A DNA stretch of 64,000 nt from Microlunatus sp. Gsoil 973 (GCF_009707365.1 NZ_CP046122.1:496001-560000); one strand, 5' to 3'. Shown: positions 36,723 through 49,455, counted from the stretch's first letter. Program-made: numbers and translations. The notes: generated from the sequence alone by a model not told the origin.

Positions 36723-37775
36723 GTGACGGATCCGGGTACCGGCAGCATCGGCACCGATGATCATCCCGACGCAGCGTCCGCGCTGCGGGAGATCGGCTTC
36801 TGGCTCGAGCGGTCCCGGGCCGAGACGCCCCGGGTACGCGCCTACCGGCGGGCAGCCGACGTGATCGACGGGCTGGACCAGGCCGAGCGCGATGATCATC
36901 GGGCTCGGCAGAGCTGGGCCGAGTTGCCCGGGATCGGGCCGAAGACGGCGAAGGTGGTCATCGAGGCCGAGTCGGGCCGGTTGCCGGAGACTTTGGCAAG
37001 ACTTCGCTCCGAGGCCGTACCGCTGGCCACCGGCGGTGCGGAGCTGCGGCAGGCGCTGCGCGGCGATCTGCACGTACATTCCGACTGGTCCGACGGCGGC
37101 AGTCCGCTGGCCGAGACCATGATCACCGCCAGCGACCTCGGCCACGAGTACTGCGCGATCACCGACCACTCACCGCGGCTGAAGGTCGCCCGCGGGTTGT
37201 CCGCGGAACGGCTCCGCGAACAGATCGGCGTGGTCGGTGATCTCCGTCGGCGGCTGGCACCGTTCCGGATCCTGCAGGGGATCGAGGTGGACATCCTGTC
37301 CGACGGCAGCCTCGACCAGGAGAAGGGCCTGCTCGCCGAACTCGATGTTGTGGTTGCCAGCGTGCATTCCGAACTGCGCGCGGACTCGGAGTCGATGACC
37401 CACCGGATGGTCGCCGCCATCGCCAATCCCCGGGTCAATGTGCTCGGTCACTGCACCGGGCGGTTGATCACCGGTGGTCGGGGCACCCGACCGGAATCGG
37501 TGTTCGACGCCGAGGTGGTGTTCGAGGCCTGCCGGCAGTTCAACACCGCGGTGGAGATCAACTCCCGGCCGGAACGACGCGACCCGCCGTCCCGGCTGAT
37601 GCAGCTGGCGTACGACATGGGGTGCCTGTTCTCGATCGACACCGACGCCCACGCGCCGGGCCAGCTGGACTTCCTCTCCTACGGCTGCGAGCGGGCGGCG
37701 AAGGTCGGCATCGAGCCCGAGCGGATCATCAACACCTGGCCCGCCGAACGCCTGCTGCAGTGGTGCAATCCCTGA
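36723..37775 (+). CDS. PHP-domain metal-dependent phosphoesterase (PolX-like C-terminus)
   Basis: A 350-residue protein. Residues about 15-95 form a helix-hairpin-helix-like segment (AELPGIGPKTAKVV). The PHP domain follows, with the metal cluster motifs GDLHVHSDWSDGG, AITDHSP, ILQGIEVDIL, VVASVHSE, VLGHCTGR and SIDTDAHAPGQL. This is the C-terminal half of bacterial/archaeal PolX without the polymerase palm, so it is probably a DNA-end-processing or other phosphoesterase. GTG 36723 is chosen after the repeat region. Confidence 0.85.
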   Translation: MTDPGTGSIGTDDHPDAASALREIGFWLERSRAETPRVRAYRRAADVIDGLDQAERDDHRARQSWAELPGIGPKTAKVVIEAESGRLPETLARLRSEAVPLATGGAELRQALRGDLHVHSDWSDGGSPLAETMITASDLGHEYCAITDHSPRLKVARGLSAERLREQIGVVGDLRRRLAPFRILQGIEVDILSDGSLDQEKGLLAELDVVVASVHSELRADSESMTHRMVAAIANPRVNVLGHCTGRLITGGRGTRPESVFDAEVVFEACRQFNTAVEINSRPERRDPPSRLMQLAYDMGCLFSIDTDAHAPGQLDFLSYGCERAAKVGIEPERIINTWPAERLLQWCNP

Positions 37776-37848
37776 TCCCGGGCGGACCGGTCGGGACCGG
37801 AGAAGTCGGTCGAGACGCTGGCCGGGATCAGGGCACCCCTGCTGCGGA

Positions 37849-40641
<2,793 letters not shown>

Positions 40642-40905
40642 CGAGGCTCCTTTTACGTGTTGGGCAGCGGGGTGTGCTGCCCCCAATTGTTCAAGCACCT
40701 GGTGAGCGTGGTTGTGCGCTGGTGTTCACCCTCCATCCTGTCACCTCGATTCACCCCCGTGCATGGGGTCCCGGGCAGCCGGTACAGGCGGGCCCCTAGC
40801 GTTACGAGAAAGCAACAGGCGCGCCGAGACTTTCCACCAAGCCTCAAGCTCTGGCAGTCTGGCGCATCATGACCCCGCCGGTGGCGGGAGAGGAGTGGAG
40901 GTGTT

Positions 40906-41331
40906 GTGAGCTCGACGGCACGGCCCGATGGTGCGGAATCGGCTGTCTCACGGCTCGGCTTCAAAGCCGGGCAGATCGTGCAGGAGTTGGGATGGGACGA
41001 AGATGTCGACAACGACCTGCGGCAGGCGATTGAGGATGCGATCGACGGAGAACTCGTCGAGGAGGCGATGGAGCCGGTCGATGTCGTCCTGCTGTGGTGG
41101 CGCGACGAGGACGGTGACATCACCGACGGCCTGGTCGACGCGGTCACCGATCTGAACGACACCGGCTACGTCTGGTTGCTGACCCCCAAGGTCGGCCGGG
41201 AGGGGTTCGTCGACGCCACCGACGTCAGTGAGGCCGCTGTCACCGCGGGCCTCGCCCTGACGACGACGGTGCCGATCACCGGGAGCTGGACCGCGAGCAA
41301 GCTGGTACCGCCACGCGGCCCGCGCCGTTGA
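40906..41331 (+). CDS. DUF3052 family protein
   Basis: A 141-residue acidic protein conserved in actinobacteria (LGFKAGQIVQELGWDEDVDN; VDVVLLWWRDEDGD). Function unknown; it regularly lies opposite aceE, as here, with 264 bp between the starts and no recognisable operator. GTG 40906 is preceded by GGAGG. Its TGA overlaps the TTG proposed as start of the peroxiredoxin gene. Confidence 0.88.
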   Translation: MSSTARPDGAESAVSRLGFKAGQIVQELGWDEDVDNDLRQAIEDAIDGELVEEAMEPVDVVLLWWRDEDGDITDGLVDAVTDLNDTGYVWLLTPKVGREGFVDATDVSEAAVTAGLALTTTVPITGSWTASKLVPPRGPRR

Positions 41332-41807
41332 CCGGTGGGCCGTTGACCGGTGGCGGGTCGGTCGCCGTGGGTTCGCCGGCCCCGGATTTCGAGCTGCGCA
41401 ACCAGCACGGAGAGACCGTTCGACTCAGTGAACTGCGTGGGTCACCGGTCGTGCTGGTCTTCTATCCGTACGCCTTCACCGGCGTTTGCAGCAGCGAGAT
41501 GGCCGCCATCCAGGAGTCACTGGCGGATTTCTCCGCCGCCGGTGCCAGAGTGCTGGCCATCTCCACCGACACCATGTACGCCCTGCGGGTCTTCGCCGAT
41601 CAGCTCGGGCTCGGCTTCGAGTTGCTCAGTGACTTCTGGCCGCACGGCGCGGTGGCGGCCTCCTACGGTGTCTTCGATCAGGAGCTGGGCTGCGCCGTCC
41701 GCGGATCATTCGTACTGGACGCCGACGGCACGGTCAGCTGGTCGGTGCGCAACGCGATCGGGTCCGCCCGGGACATCAGCGAGCATCTGGCCGCCGTCCC
41801 GACCTGA
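41328..41807 (+). CDS. Peroxiredoxin (AhpE/Bcp-like)
   Basis: A thioredoxin-fold peroxidase. Peroxidatic C54 is in YAFTGVCSSEM (TxxC form), with R125 in the later GCAVRGSFVLD motif. A second Cys, C122, could act as resolving residue, although in AhpE enzymes reduction is by mycothiol or mycoredoxin. TTG 41328 overlaps the DUF3052 stop; GTG 41367 is a shorter alternative that starts nearer the family N-terminus. Detoxifies hydroperoxides or peroxynitrite in the cytoplasm. Confidence 0.9.
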   Translation: MTGGPLTGGGSVAVGSPAPDFELRNQHGETVRLSELRGSPVVLVFYPYAFTGVCSSEMAAIQESLADFSAAGARVLAISTDTMYALRVFADQLGLGFELLSDFWPHGAVAASYGVFDQELGCAVRGSFVLDADGTVSWSVRNAIGSARDISEHLAAVPT

Positions 41808-41883
41808 GCGCCGGCGGTCCGCCGACACCGGTCACCGTGTGCCCGGGCGAGAGCCGCCGAACACCGCGCGACACAATGGCAAC

Positions 41884-42930
41884 ATGCTGGCTTGCGTCAT
41901 CGAAAGTGCGGGGAAACTCGCGGTGGTCCCCAAACCCGACCCCGAACCCGGTCCCGGCGAGGTTGCCGTCGACATCGTCTACGGCGGGATCTGCGGCTCC
42001 GACCTGCACTACTACCACGACGGCGCGGCCGGTGAGTTCGTGATCCGCGAACCGCTGGTGGTGGGCCACGAGGTGGTCGGCCGGGTCGGTGTCATCGGTG
42101 AGGGCGTCACCGGGATCGAGGTCGGCACCCCGGTCGCCGTCCATCCTGCGCAGGTCTGCGGCGAGTGCGAGGACTGCACGGCGGGGCGCCCGCAACTGTG
42201 CGCCTCGAGCCGCTATCTGGGGTCGGCCGCCCACTTTCCGCACATCCAGGGTGGCTTCACCCAGCGTCTGGTGGTCGGTGCCGGTCGTGCGGTTCCGTTG
42301 CCGGACGGCATGTCATTGCGCCGGGCCGCGCTCAGCGAGCCGTTCAGCGTCGCTTATCACGCCGTCCGCAGGGCGGGTGAGCTGACCGGCAGGTCGGTAC
42401 TGGTCACCGGTGCCGGGCCGATCGGCTGCCTGGCAGTCGCCGCTGCTCGTGAGGCGGGTGCGGAGACCATCTATGCCTCCGACCTGACCGATTACGCACT
42501 GGCCCAGGCCAAGCAGATGGGCGCCGACGTCCTGCTCCGCGCCGATCACCCGGATGATCCGGCGTGGCCGGCCAAGGTCGATGTGGCGATCGAGGCCTCG
42601 GGGAGTGGCCCTGGGCTGAACACCTGTATCCGGACCGTGCGCCGCGCCGGCACCGTCGTCCAGGTCGGCATCCTGCCGCCCGGGATGACCTCGGTCCTGG
42701 GGAACGCCCTGGTGAACAAGGAGATCGAGCTGCTGGGCTCGTGGCGGTTCCACGACGAGTTCGCCGATGCGATCGGCATGCTGGCTGATCGGATCGATGC
42801 CGAGCCGCTGATCTCCCACGAGTTTCCACTGGCCGATGCCAGGGCCGCCTTCGACACCGCGAGCGACCGCACGACGGCCTGCAAGGTGCTGCTCCAGATC
42901 GCTGATCCCGAGGCCGTGGTGACCGGCTGA
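41884..42930 (+). CDS. Zinc-dependent alcohol dehydrogenase, L-idonate 5-dehydrogenase-like
   Basis: A 348-residue medium-chain dehydrogenase. Catalytic zinc ligands are C37 (GGICGSDLHYYHDG) and H62/E63 (GHEVVG); structural-zinc Cys are C92, C95, C98 and C106. The NAD(P)-binding loop is VTGAGPIGCLAV. The HYYHDG motif is characteristic of L-idonate 5-dehydrogenase and related polyol dehydrogenases. Its stop overlaps the hydroxy-acid oxidase start by one base (TGATG), suggesting a two-step oxidation of a sugar acid or polyol. Confidence 0.87.
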   Translation: MLACVIESAGKLAVVPKPDPEPGPGEVAVDIVYGGICGSDLHYYHDGAAGEFVIREPLVVGHEVVGRVGVIGEGVTGIEVGTPVAVHPAQVCGECEDCTAGRPQLCASSRYLGSAAHFPHIQGGFTQRLVVGAGRAVPLPDGMSLRRAALSEPFSVAYHAVRRAGELTGRSVLVTGAGPIGCLAVAAAREAGAETIYASDLTDYALAQAKQMGADVLLRADHPDDPAWPAKVDVAIEASGSGPGLNTCIRTVRRAGTVVQVGILPPGMTSVLGNALVNKEIELLGSWRFHDEFADAIGMLADRIDAEPLISHEFPLADARAAFDTASDRTTACKVLLQIADPEAVVTG

Positions 42931-44178
42931 TGCCACGGATCCGCGAACTTCCCGACGTCCCGGTGGTCCGCCGCCGGCCCCGCTGGGCCGAGGTGCGTCA
43001 GAACCTCAAGTTCCGCGGCGCCGGCCTCAATCCGGTCACCCGGCGGCTCGACGGGGCGCTGTCGATCGGCGATCTGCGTCGGGCTGCCCGGCGCACCACA
43101 CCACGGTCGGTCTTCGACTACGTCGACGGCGCGGCGGAGGACGAGATCACCGCCGACCGCAACGTTCAGGCGTACCGAAGCCTGATCTTCCATCCGGACG
43201 GGCTGCGGTCGGTCGACAACCCCGACACCTCCGTCGAACTGTTCGGTCGCCGGCTGCCGATCCCGATGGGCTTCGCCCCGACCGGCTACACCCGGATGAT
43301 GCATCATCACGGCGAGGCGGCAGTCGCCCGGGTGGCCCAGCATTTCGGGGTGCCCTACGCGTTGTCAACGGTCGGCACGACGACGGTCGAGGCTGTCCGT
43401 GCGGCGGCGCCCGAGGTCGACCTGTGGTTCCAGCTGTATCCGACCTCGCCGGAGATCAACGAGCAACTGATCCAGCGGGCGCGCGGTGCCGGCTGCTCGA
43501 CGCTGGTGCTGACCTGCGACACCGCCGTCTCCGGCTACCGTCGCAAGGACGATCGCAACGGGCTGACCATTCCTCCGTCGCTTCGCCCGTCGACGTTCCT
43601 GGACATGGCGCGCTTCCCGTACTGGTGGATCAACAAGCTGACCACCGAGCAGGTCGACTTCGCCTCGCTGACCTCGCTGCGCGGCAAGTACGACTTCAAC
43701 CAGATCGCCAGCAGAATCTTCGATCCGTCGGTGGGGCTGGACAATCTCGGCTGGATCCGGGAGCGGTGGCCCGGGAACCTGCTGGTCAAGGGGATCCTGT
43801 CGGTGCCATCGGCCCGGGAGGCGATCGACCGCGGTGCCGACGGGGGTGATCCTGTCCAACCACGGCGGCCGGCAGCTGGACCGGACGCCTGCTCCGATCA
43901 CCGTGCTGCCTGCGGTGCGCAAGGAGCTCGGACCCGACGTGCCGATCCTGGTGGACAGCGGCATCCGCAACGGCCAGGACATCGTCGCGGCCAGGGCACT
44001 GGGCGCCGACGCAGCACTGGTCGGCCGTGCCTACCTGTACGGGATCATGGCCGGCGGGCAGGACGGCGTGGTCAGGGCCTACGAGATCCTGGCCGGGGAA
44101 TATCAGCGAGCCATGCAGCTGCTGGGCGTCCGGTCCAGCGACGAACTTTCTGACCGGCACGTGACATTGCCGGACTGA
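42930..44178 (+). pseudogene. FMN-dependent alpha-hydroxy-acid oxidase, frameshifted
   Basis: The first part reads as a normal L-lactate/glycolate-oxidase-family protein from ATG 42930 ([43 protein letters not shown]) up to DRGADG near 43844, then loses frame. The C-terminus continues in the next frame with [18 protein letters not shown] (active-site His and Arg) and [15 protein letters not shown], ending at 44178. Deleting one base from the five-G run 43842-43846 restores a protein of about 415 residues. As sequenced, the first frame ends at 44153 in unrelated sequence and lacks the catalytic His. Confidence 0.88.
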
Positions 44179-44202
44179 TCCGGCGGATCAAGCGGATCGG
44201 TC

Positions 44203-45054
44203 GTGGAGATGACGATGGCTGCTGCGGCGATGGGACCGGCCCTACTGGCCGACTATCCGCCCGCCGCCATCTTCGGGCCGCGGCTGATGCATGACTATGA
44301 GTTCGTCTGGCTGCTCCGCGGATCCGCGTTGTGGTCGATCGACGATGATCAACATCTGCTCCGACCGGGCACCCTGGCGCTTGGCCGGCCGGGGGTCGTC
44401 GACTGCTACCGCTGGGATTCCGAACAGCCCTCCACGCACGCGTACGTGCATTTCGGGTTGACCGGCGTCGATCAGCTACCGGACCGGTGGCCGGCTGTCC
44501 GCAGCCTGGTCACGCTCCCGGTGCTGGACGGGATGTGCCGTTACCTGCTGCAACTGGCCGGTGATCCGTCGCCGGAGTCGGCTGCCCGTCGTGATCAACT
44601 CCTCGGCCTGATGGTGGAGATCTTCGTCGCCGGCCCGGTGCCGCGGGGCGAGGCGGTGCTGCCGCAGGTGATGATCACGATCGCCGGCCGGGTGCGCTCG
44701 GACTGGGACCGTTACGGGATCCGGCAGTTGGGAGTGGACGTGCTCGCCGCGGCCGGCGGCGTGTCGGCGGGACATCTGCACCGGCTGTTCCGCGATCAGT
44801 TCGGCGTCGGGCCGGGCCGTGCTCTGGAGCTGATCAGGCTGGCCAGAGCGGCCACAACGCTACGCCGCAGCAGCGCGTCCATTGCCGAGGTCTCCGCGCT
44901 GACCGGCTTTGCCAATCCGTACCATTTCTCCCGGCGCTTCAGTGCCGTCTACGGCGAACCACCGGGACGGTACCGGCAGGCCGAGGATCCGATCGACCCG
45001 CTGGCGCCACTGCAGGACACCGGGCTGCTCCAGCTCAGTTATCTGCTCGGATAG
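44203..45054 (+). CDS. AraC-family transcriptional regulator
   Basis: A 283-residue regulator. The N-terminal AraC ligand-binding cupin (about 20-120) contains HDYEFVWLLRGSALW, and the C-terminal double helix-turn-helix includes GVSAGHLHRLFRDQFGVGPGRAL and SALTGFANPYHFSRRF. GTG 44203 is 24 bp after the oxidase end, and the amidohydrolase gene follows 54 bp later, so it may regulate the surrounding catabolic genes. Effector unknown, likely a carbohydrate. Confidence 0.9.
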   Translation: MEMTMAAAAMGPALLADYPPAAIFGPRLMHDYEFVWLLRGSALWSIDDDQHLLRPGTLALGRPGVVDCYRWDSEQPSTHAYVHFGLTGVDQLPDRWPAVRSLVTLPVLDGMCRYLLQLAGDPSPESAARRDQLLGLMVEIFVAGPVPRGEAVLPQVMITIAGRVRSDWDRYGIRQLGVDVLAAAGGVSAGHLHRLFRDQFGVGPGRALELIRLARAATTLRRSSASIAEVSALTGFANPYHFSRRFSAVYGEPPGRYRQAEDPIDPLAPLQDTGLLQLSYLLG

Positions 45055-45108
45055 TCACGTCCCGAAGGGGCATGATCACGAACAGGGCATGATCACCAAG
45101 GAGGACAG

Positions 45109-46635
45109 GTGGCCGACAACCCCGCGTCGTACTGGCTGGTCGACGTCCGTCGGCCAGGCCGGCCGCGGCGACTCGACCTCCGGGTCGCCGGCGGGAGGGT
45201 GGCCGAGATCGTCGACCATGCCGTCGACCATGCCGCCGGTTATGGAGCCGGTTATGGCACCGGCGAGGTGATCGATGCCGAGGGTCGGTGGATCGCGCCC
45301 GGCCTCTTCGACGGGCACGTTCATGCCACCCAGTACGCCATCGACCGCAGCCGGATCGATCTGTCAACCGCCACCTCGGCCGCCCAGGCGGTCAGGTTGG
45401 TCGCCGATTCGGCGGTCCGGGGTGGCCCGGCGATCGGCGCGCGCTTCCGGGATGGACTGTGGCCGGACGTTCCGACGACGCAGCTGCTCGACGACGAGTT
45501 CGGTGCGTTTCCGGTGGTGCTGATCAGCGGGGATCTGCACTGTGGCTGGGCGAACTCGGCCGGCTGGACCCTGCTCGGGATCGGTGACCATCCGGCGGGC
45601 GTGCTGCGGGAGAAGTCGTGGATGGACGCCCTGGGCCGGTTGCCGGCGCCGCCCGCCGAGCGGATCGATGCGGTCCTGGATGCAGGGCTGCGCGAGGCGG
45701 CCGGCCGAGGGCTGGTCGGCCTTCGCGATTTCGAGTTCGCCGACAACCTCACCAGTTGGGAGCGGCGGCGGGCCGGCGGAGGTGTTCGGCTGCGGATCGA
45801 GGCCGGGATCATCCCGGAGCTGCTCGCGGCCGGAGCAGCACGGGGCCTGCACACCGGTGATCAACTTCCGGGCTCCGACGGCTTGATCACCATGGGACCG
45901 CTCAAGGTGTTGATCGACGGATCGCTGAACACCCGGACGGCGTACTGCCACACGCCGTACCCGGGTGGTGATCATCACGGTGATCATCACGGTGATCATC
46001 ACGGTGATCATCACGGTGAGCTGGTGATCGATCATGACGCGCTGATCGAGCTGATGCAGGTCGCCCGGCAGCACGGACTGCAGATCGCCGTCCACGCGAT
46101 CGGCGACCGGGCCAACACGATCGCCCTGGACTGTTTCGCCGAGACCGGGATCCGTGGCCGGATCGAACATGCCCAACTGGTTCGACCGGGGGATGTTCTG
46201 CGATTCGCCGAGCTCGGCGTGGTCGCCGGCATGCAGCCCTGGCATGCGGTCGACGACTGGCGGGTGGCAGATCGCTATTGGGCCTCGACATCGAGCATCA
46301 ACTTCCCGTTCGGTTCGATGGCCGCTGCGGGCGCGAGCGTGGAGTTCGGCTCGGACGCACCGGTGGCACCGCTCGATCCATGGGGCTGGATCGCGGCGGC
46401 CGTTGATCGCGAGCCGTTCATCGGTCGGCCCTGGCACGCCGAGGAGCAGATCGATGTCCGGCGAGCGATGGCCTGGTCAGCCCTCGGCCGGTCGCAGATC
46501 GAAGTCGGACAACCGGCCGATCTGATGGTGCTGGACGAGGATCCGTACGCCGCCTCGGTGAAGGAACTGCTCACCATCGGTGTCTGGGCGACGGCGGTGG
46601 CCGGACACTGGGTGCACGGCGTTGAGGAGAGTTAG
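45109..46635 (+). CDS. YtcJ-like amidohydrolase with a His-rich GDHH repeat
   Basis: A 508-residue metal-dependent amidohydrolase. HVH in GLFDGHVHATQ, the Lys in GPLKVLIDGSLNTRTA, His in AVHAIGDRAN and IEHAQL, and the Asp in FGSDAPVAPLDP are all present. A loop after the Lys motif, where relatives have a variable lid, contains four GDHH units (from TPYPG to ELVID), coded by 12-bp tandem repeats at 45967-46014. GTG 45109 follows AAGGAGG. The substrate is unknown. The phosphatase-like gene starts immediately after its stop. Confidence 0.86.
   Translation: MADNPASYWLVDVRRPGRPRRLDLRVAGGRVAEIVDHAVDHAAGYGAGYGTGEVIDAEGRWIAPGLFDGHVHATQYAIDRSRIDLSTATSAAQAVRLVADSAVRGGPAIGARFRDGLWPDVPTTQLLDDEFGAFPVVLISGDLHCGWANSAGWTLLGIGDHPAGVLREKSWMDALGRLPAPPAERIDAVLDAGLREAAGRGLVGLRDFEFADNLTSWERRRAGGGVRLRIEAGIIPELLAAGAARGLHTGDQLPGSDGLITMGPLKVLIDGSLNTRTAYCHTPYPGGDHHGDHHGDHHGDHHGELVIDHDALIELMQVARQHGLQIAVHAIGDRANTIALDCFAETGIRGRIEHAQLVRPGDVLRFAELGVVAGMQPWHAVDDWRVADRYWASTSSINFPFGSMAAAGASVEFGSDAPVAPLDPWGWIAAAVDREPFIGRPWHAEEQIDVRRAMAWSALGRSQIEVGQPADLMVLDEDPYAASVKELLTIGVWATAVAGHWVHGVEES
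45967..46014 (+). repeat. 12-bp tandem repeat, four perfect copies (ggtgatcatcac)
   Basis: Four identical, adjacent 12-bp units lie at 45967-45978, 45979-45990, 45991-46002 and 46003-46014. They remain in frame and encode GDHH four times. Perfect identity including third positions points to recent expansion. Each unit contains TGATCA. Confidence 0.97.
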
Positions 46636-47079
46636 GTGGACCCGATGTACCGGAGGCACCTGCACCGTGACGTGGTCCGGCTGCCCGACGGCACACCGGT
46701 GACCGCGGTGAGCTTCGACCCCGACGATCCGTACAGCCGTGCGCAGGATCCTGACTTCGGGCTCTATCTCGATCATCGGTGGCAGCCGCCGTGGGAGCAC
46801 GATCGGCTGTCCTGGCCGGACTTCGGTCTCCCGGACGATTCCGCGGCGGTGCTTGGGAAACTGCGGTCACTGATGGATCAGGCACGCCACGGCGAGCAGG
46901 TGGAGATCGGCTGCCTGGGCGGCCACGGCCGGACCGGCACGGCCTTGGCGGTCCTTGCCGTGTTGGCCGGCCATCCGGCCGCCGACGCGGTTGCCTGGGT
47001 GCGCATCCACTACTGTCCGATGGCGGTCGAGACCGCCGAACAGGAGGCATACGTCGAATCCCTGACCGACGCCGGTTGA
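46636..47079 (+). CDS. Cysteine-based protein-phosphatase-like protein
   Basis: A 147-residue protein with the tyrosine/dual-specificity phosphatase P-loop EIGCLGGHGRTGTALAVLAVL, i.e. C-x5-R-T with nucleophile Cys and phosphate-binding Arg. An upstream acidic loop with WPDFGLP matches the WPD loop holding the general acid Asp. The fold is thus complete though small. GTG 46636 directly follows the amidohydrolase stop; ATG 46645 is an alternative. It could act on a phosphoprotein or small phosphate. It precedes the sensor kinase operon by 86 bp. Confidence 0.8.
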   Translation: MDPMYRRHLHRDVVRLPDGTPVTAVSFDPDDPYSRAQDPDFGLYLDHRWQPPWEHDRLSWPDFGLPDDSAAVLGKLRSLMDQARHGEQVEIGCLGGHGRTGTALAVLAVLAGHPAADAVAWVRIHYCPMAVETAEQEAYVESLTDAG

Positions 47080-47165
47080 CTCGCCGGCTCCGACTGATCT
47101 GTCGGGCAGCCCCGCGCCAGCCAGTTGGCCGCTACCGGTTGCCCACCCGCGCGGTCGGGTGCACG

Positions 47166-49455
47166 ATGGGATTGGCCGAGGGGGAGGCTATGGGCGAGCA
47201 GACGCGTATCGCTCCAACGGCGGAGTCGCTGCATCAGCGGGACCTCGACGACGCCCTGGAACGGTCGCTCGCCAGCCGCGACATCCTGCTGGCCTTCGGT
47301 CGTCAGGGCGACCGAGCCGATCTGATTCTGGACACTATCGTCGAGCGCGCCGCCCGACTGTGTCATGCCGACGCGTCCCTGCTGTTCCTGCTCGAGAATG
47401 ACGTGTTCCGGCTGTCCCGGGTGTCCGGTGAGGTGACAGAGGCCTACGTGCGGCGGGTCAGCGACCATCCCAACCAGGTGGCCAGGGCCTCGGTGATGGG
47501 CCGCGCCGCACTCGACCGCCGAACACAGCGGATCGACGACGTGCTGCTCGATCCGGAGTACGGCCGGCAGGACCTCCAGGAGCGAGGCGGCTTCCGCACC
47601 CTGCTGGAGTCACCGATGCTGTACGGCGACGAGGTCGTCGGCGTGCTGCTGATGTGGCGGACCAAGGTCGACCCGTTCAGCGACCGGGATGTCTGGCTGC
47701 TGGAGGATTTTGCCGCCCAGGCTGCGATAGCCCTTCGACAGGCCGAGCTGACCACCTCGCTCGAGGCGCGCACCGCGGAACTGGCGAGCAAGGTCAAGCA
47801 ACTGGAGGCGCTGCGTGAGTCGGCGAGGTGGTCAGCTCGACCCTCGACCCCGACACTGTCCTGGACAGCATCGTCAGCAACGCCGTACGGCTGACCGGAA
47901 CCGACGGCGGTTCGATCATGGAGTACGTCGAGGAGACCGACGCCTTCGTCGTTCGGGCGGCGTACGGCAGCAGCCCACAGCTGCTGGATCGCCTGCATAA
48001 CGTGATCATCCGGCGCGCCGCTTCGCTGGTCGGCCGTGCCGTGACCGAGGCGCGGACGCTCCAGGTATCCGACCTGGCTGCGGTTTCACGGGACCGCACC
48101 TGGAGGCGCTGTTCGCCGACGGCTGGCGCTCGGTGCTGGCGATCCCGATGATCCGAGGAGAGGTGACCGTCGGTGCCCTGGTGATCCGACGGCGGATGGC
48201 CGGCGCCTTCCCCGACGAGATGGTCGACCTGCTGGAGACCTTCGCCGCTCAGTCGTCCATCGCCCTGGTCAATGCCTGGCTGTTCCGTGAACTGGAGACC
48301 AAGTCGGCAGAACTCGAGGTGGCCAGCAGGCACAAATCGGAGTTCCTGGCCAGCATGTCCCACGAACTACGGACGCCGCTGAACGCCGTGATCGGATTCT
48401 CCGAGGTGCTCATCGACCGGATGTTCGGCGAGCTGAACGAACGGCAGGACGAGTACGTCCGGGACATCTGGAACTCGGGCCGCCATCTGCTCGAACTCCT
48501 CAACGAGATCCTCGACCTGTCCAAGGTGGAGGCCGGACAGATGGTCCTGGAACCGACGACGGTCGCCGTCGGCCAGACACTGGATTACGCCGTCTCGCTG
48601 GTCCGGGAACGCGCCATCAAGCACGGCATAACGGTTGACATCACGGTCGGACCCGGGATCGACACCATCGAGACCGACCCGCTGCGCTTCAAGCAGGTGA
48701 TGCTCAACCTGCTCTCCAACGCCGTCAAGTTCACTCCCGACGGCGGACGGGTCGATGTCGCCGCCGAACTGATCAGCGACGAGCGGGCCGGCGACGGGCG
48801 GACCCGCGACGAGCTGGTCATCTCGGTGACCGACACCGGCCCGGGCGTCCCGGAGGAGGACCGCGAGCGGATCTTCGACTCCTTCCAGCAGGGCGGACGC
48901 GGGTTGGCCCGGGAAGAAGGCACCGGGCTCGGCCTGACACTGTCCCGGCGAATCGTCGAACTGTTCGGCGGCAGGCTCTGGCTGGATTCCGATGTCGGTC
49001 AGGGCAGCAGGTTCGCGTTCACCATTCCGCTGAACGAAGCTCCCGCCCGCGGACAGTCCGCCGAGTCCGAGACCTCCGGACGTCCAACCGTGCTGCTGGT
49101 TGATGACGACCGGGCGTCGCTGGACCTGATCGAGGCCTATCTCCAAGGCACCCGAGTACGGCTGGAACGCGCGATGGATGGATCCGAAGCGTTGCGGCTG
49201 GCCCGGAATCTGCAGTTGTCCGGCATCATCCTCGATCTGCGGATGCCCCGGATGGACGGCTGGCAGGTGCTTGATCAACTCCAGGACGACCCGGCGACGG
49301 CCGGTGTGCCGATCGTCATCGTCTCGGTGGTCGATGATCGACTTCAGGGCCTGGCCAGGGGCGCTGCAGAGTACTTGATCAAACCGGTCAGCCGCGATGA
49401 TCTGCTGGCTGCGCTGGCCCGGGCAGGCGTCGTCGAATCAGGGGGTCCGGCGTGA
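47166..49455 (+). pseudogene. GAF-GAF hybrid histidine kinase with receiver domain, two frameshifts
   Basis: Three frames together encode one protein of about 755-763 residues. Part 1 (47166-47822) holds GAF1 and a coiled-coil linker. Part 2 (47822-48082) holds most of GAF2, beginning VVSSTLDPDTVLDSIVSNAV. Part 3 (48082-49455) completes GAF2, then HisKA with SMSHELRTPLN, HATPase with NLLSNAVKFTP, DTGPGVPEEDRERIF and GTGLGLTLSRR, and a receiver with phospho-Asp in ILDLRMPRMDGW. One base is missing near 47822 and one near 48083. ATG 47190, after GGGGGAGG, is another start. Its stop overlaps the next gene as GTGA. Confidence 0.87.

Noticed and set aside
40642-40905. Regulatory site between aceE and DUF3052
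   Set aside because: No clear palindrome or known operator found in the 264 bp beyond ribosome-binding sites.
43842-43846. Programmed ribosomal frameshifting in the oxidase and HAD genes
   Set aside because: No slippery heptamer or conserved reason for two unrelated enzymes; extra base in G5 runs is explained better by mutation or sequence error.
45967-46014. Possible CRISPR array
   Set aside because: Units are adjacent 12-mers without spacers and lie in frame within an enzyme gene.
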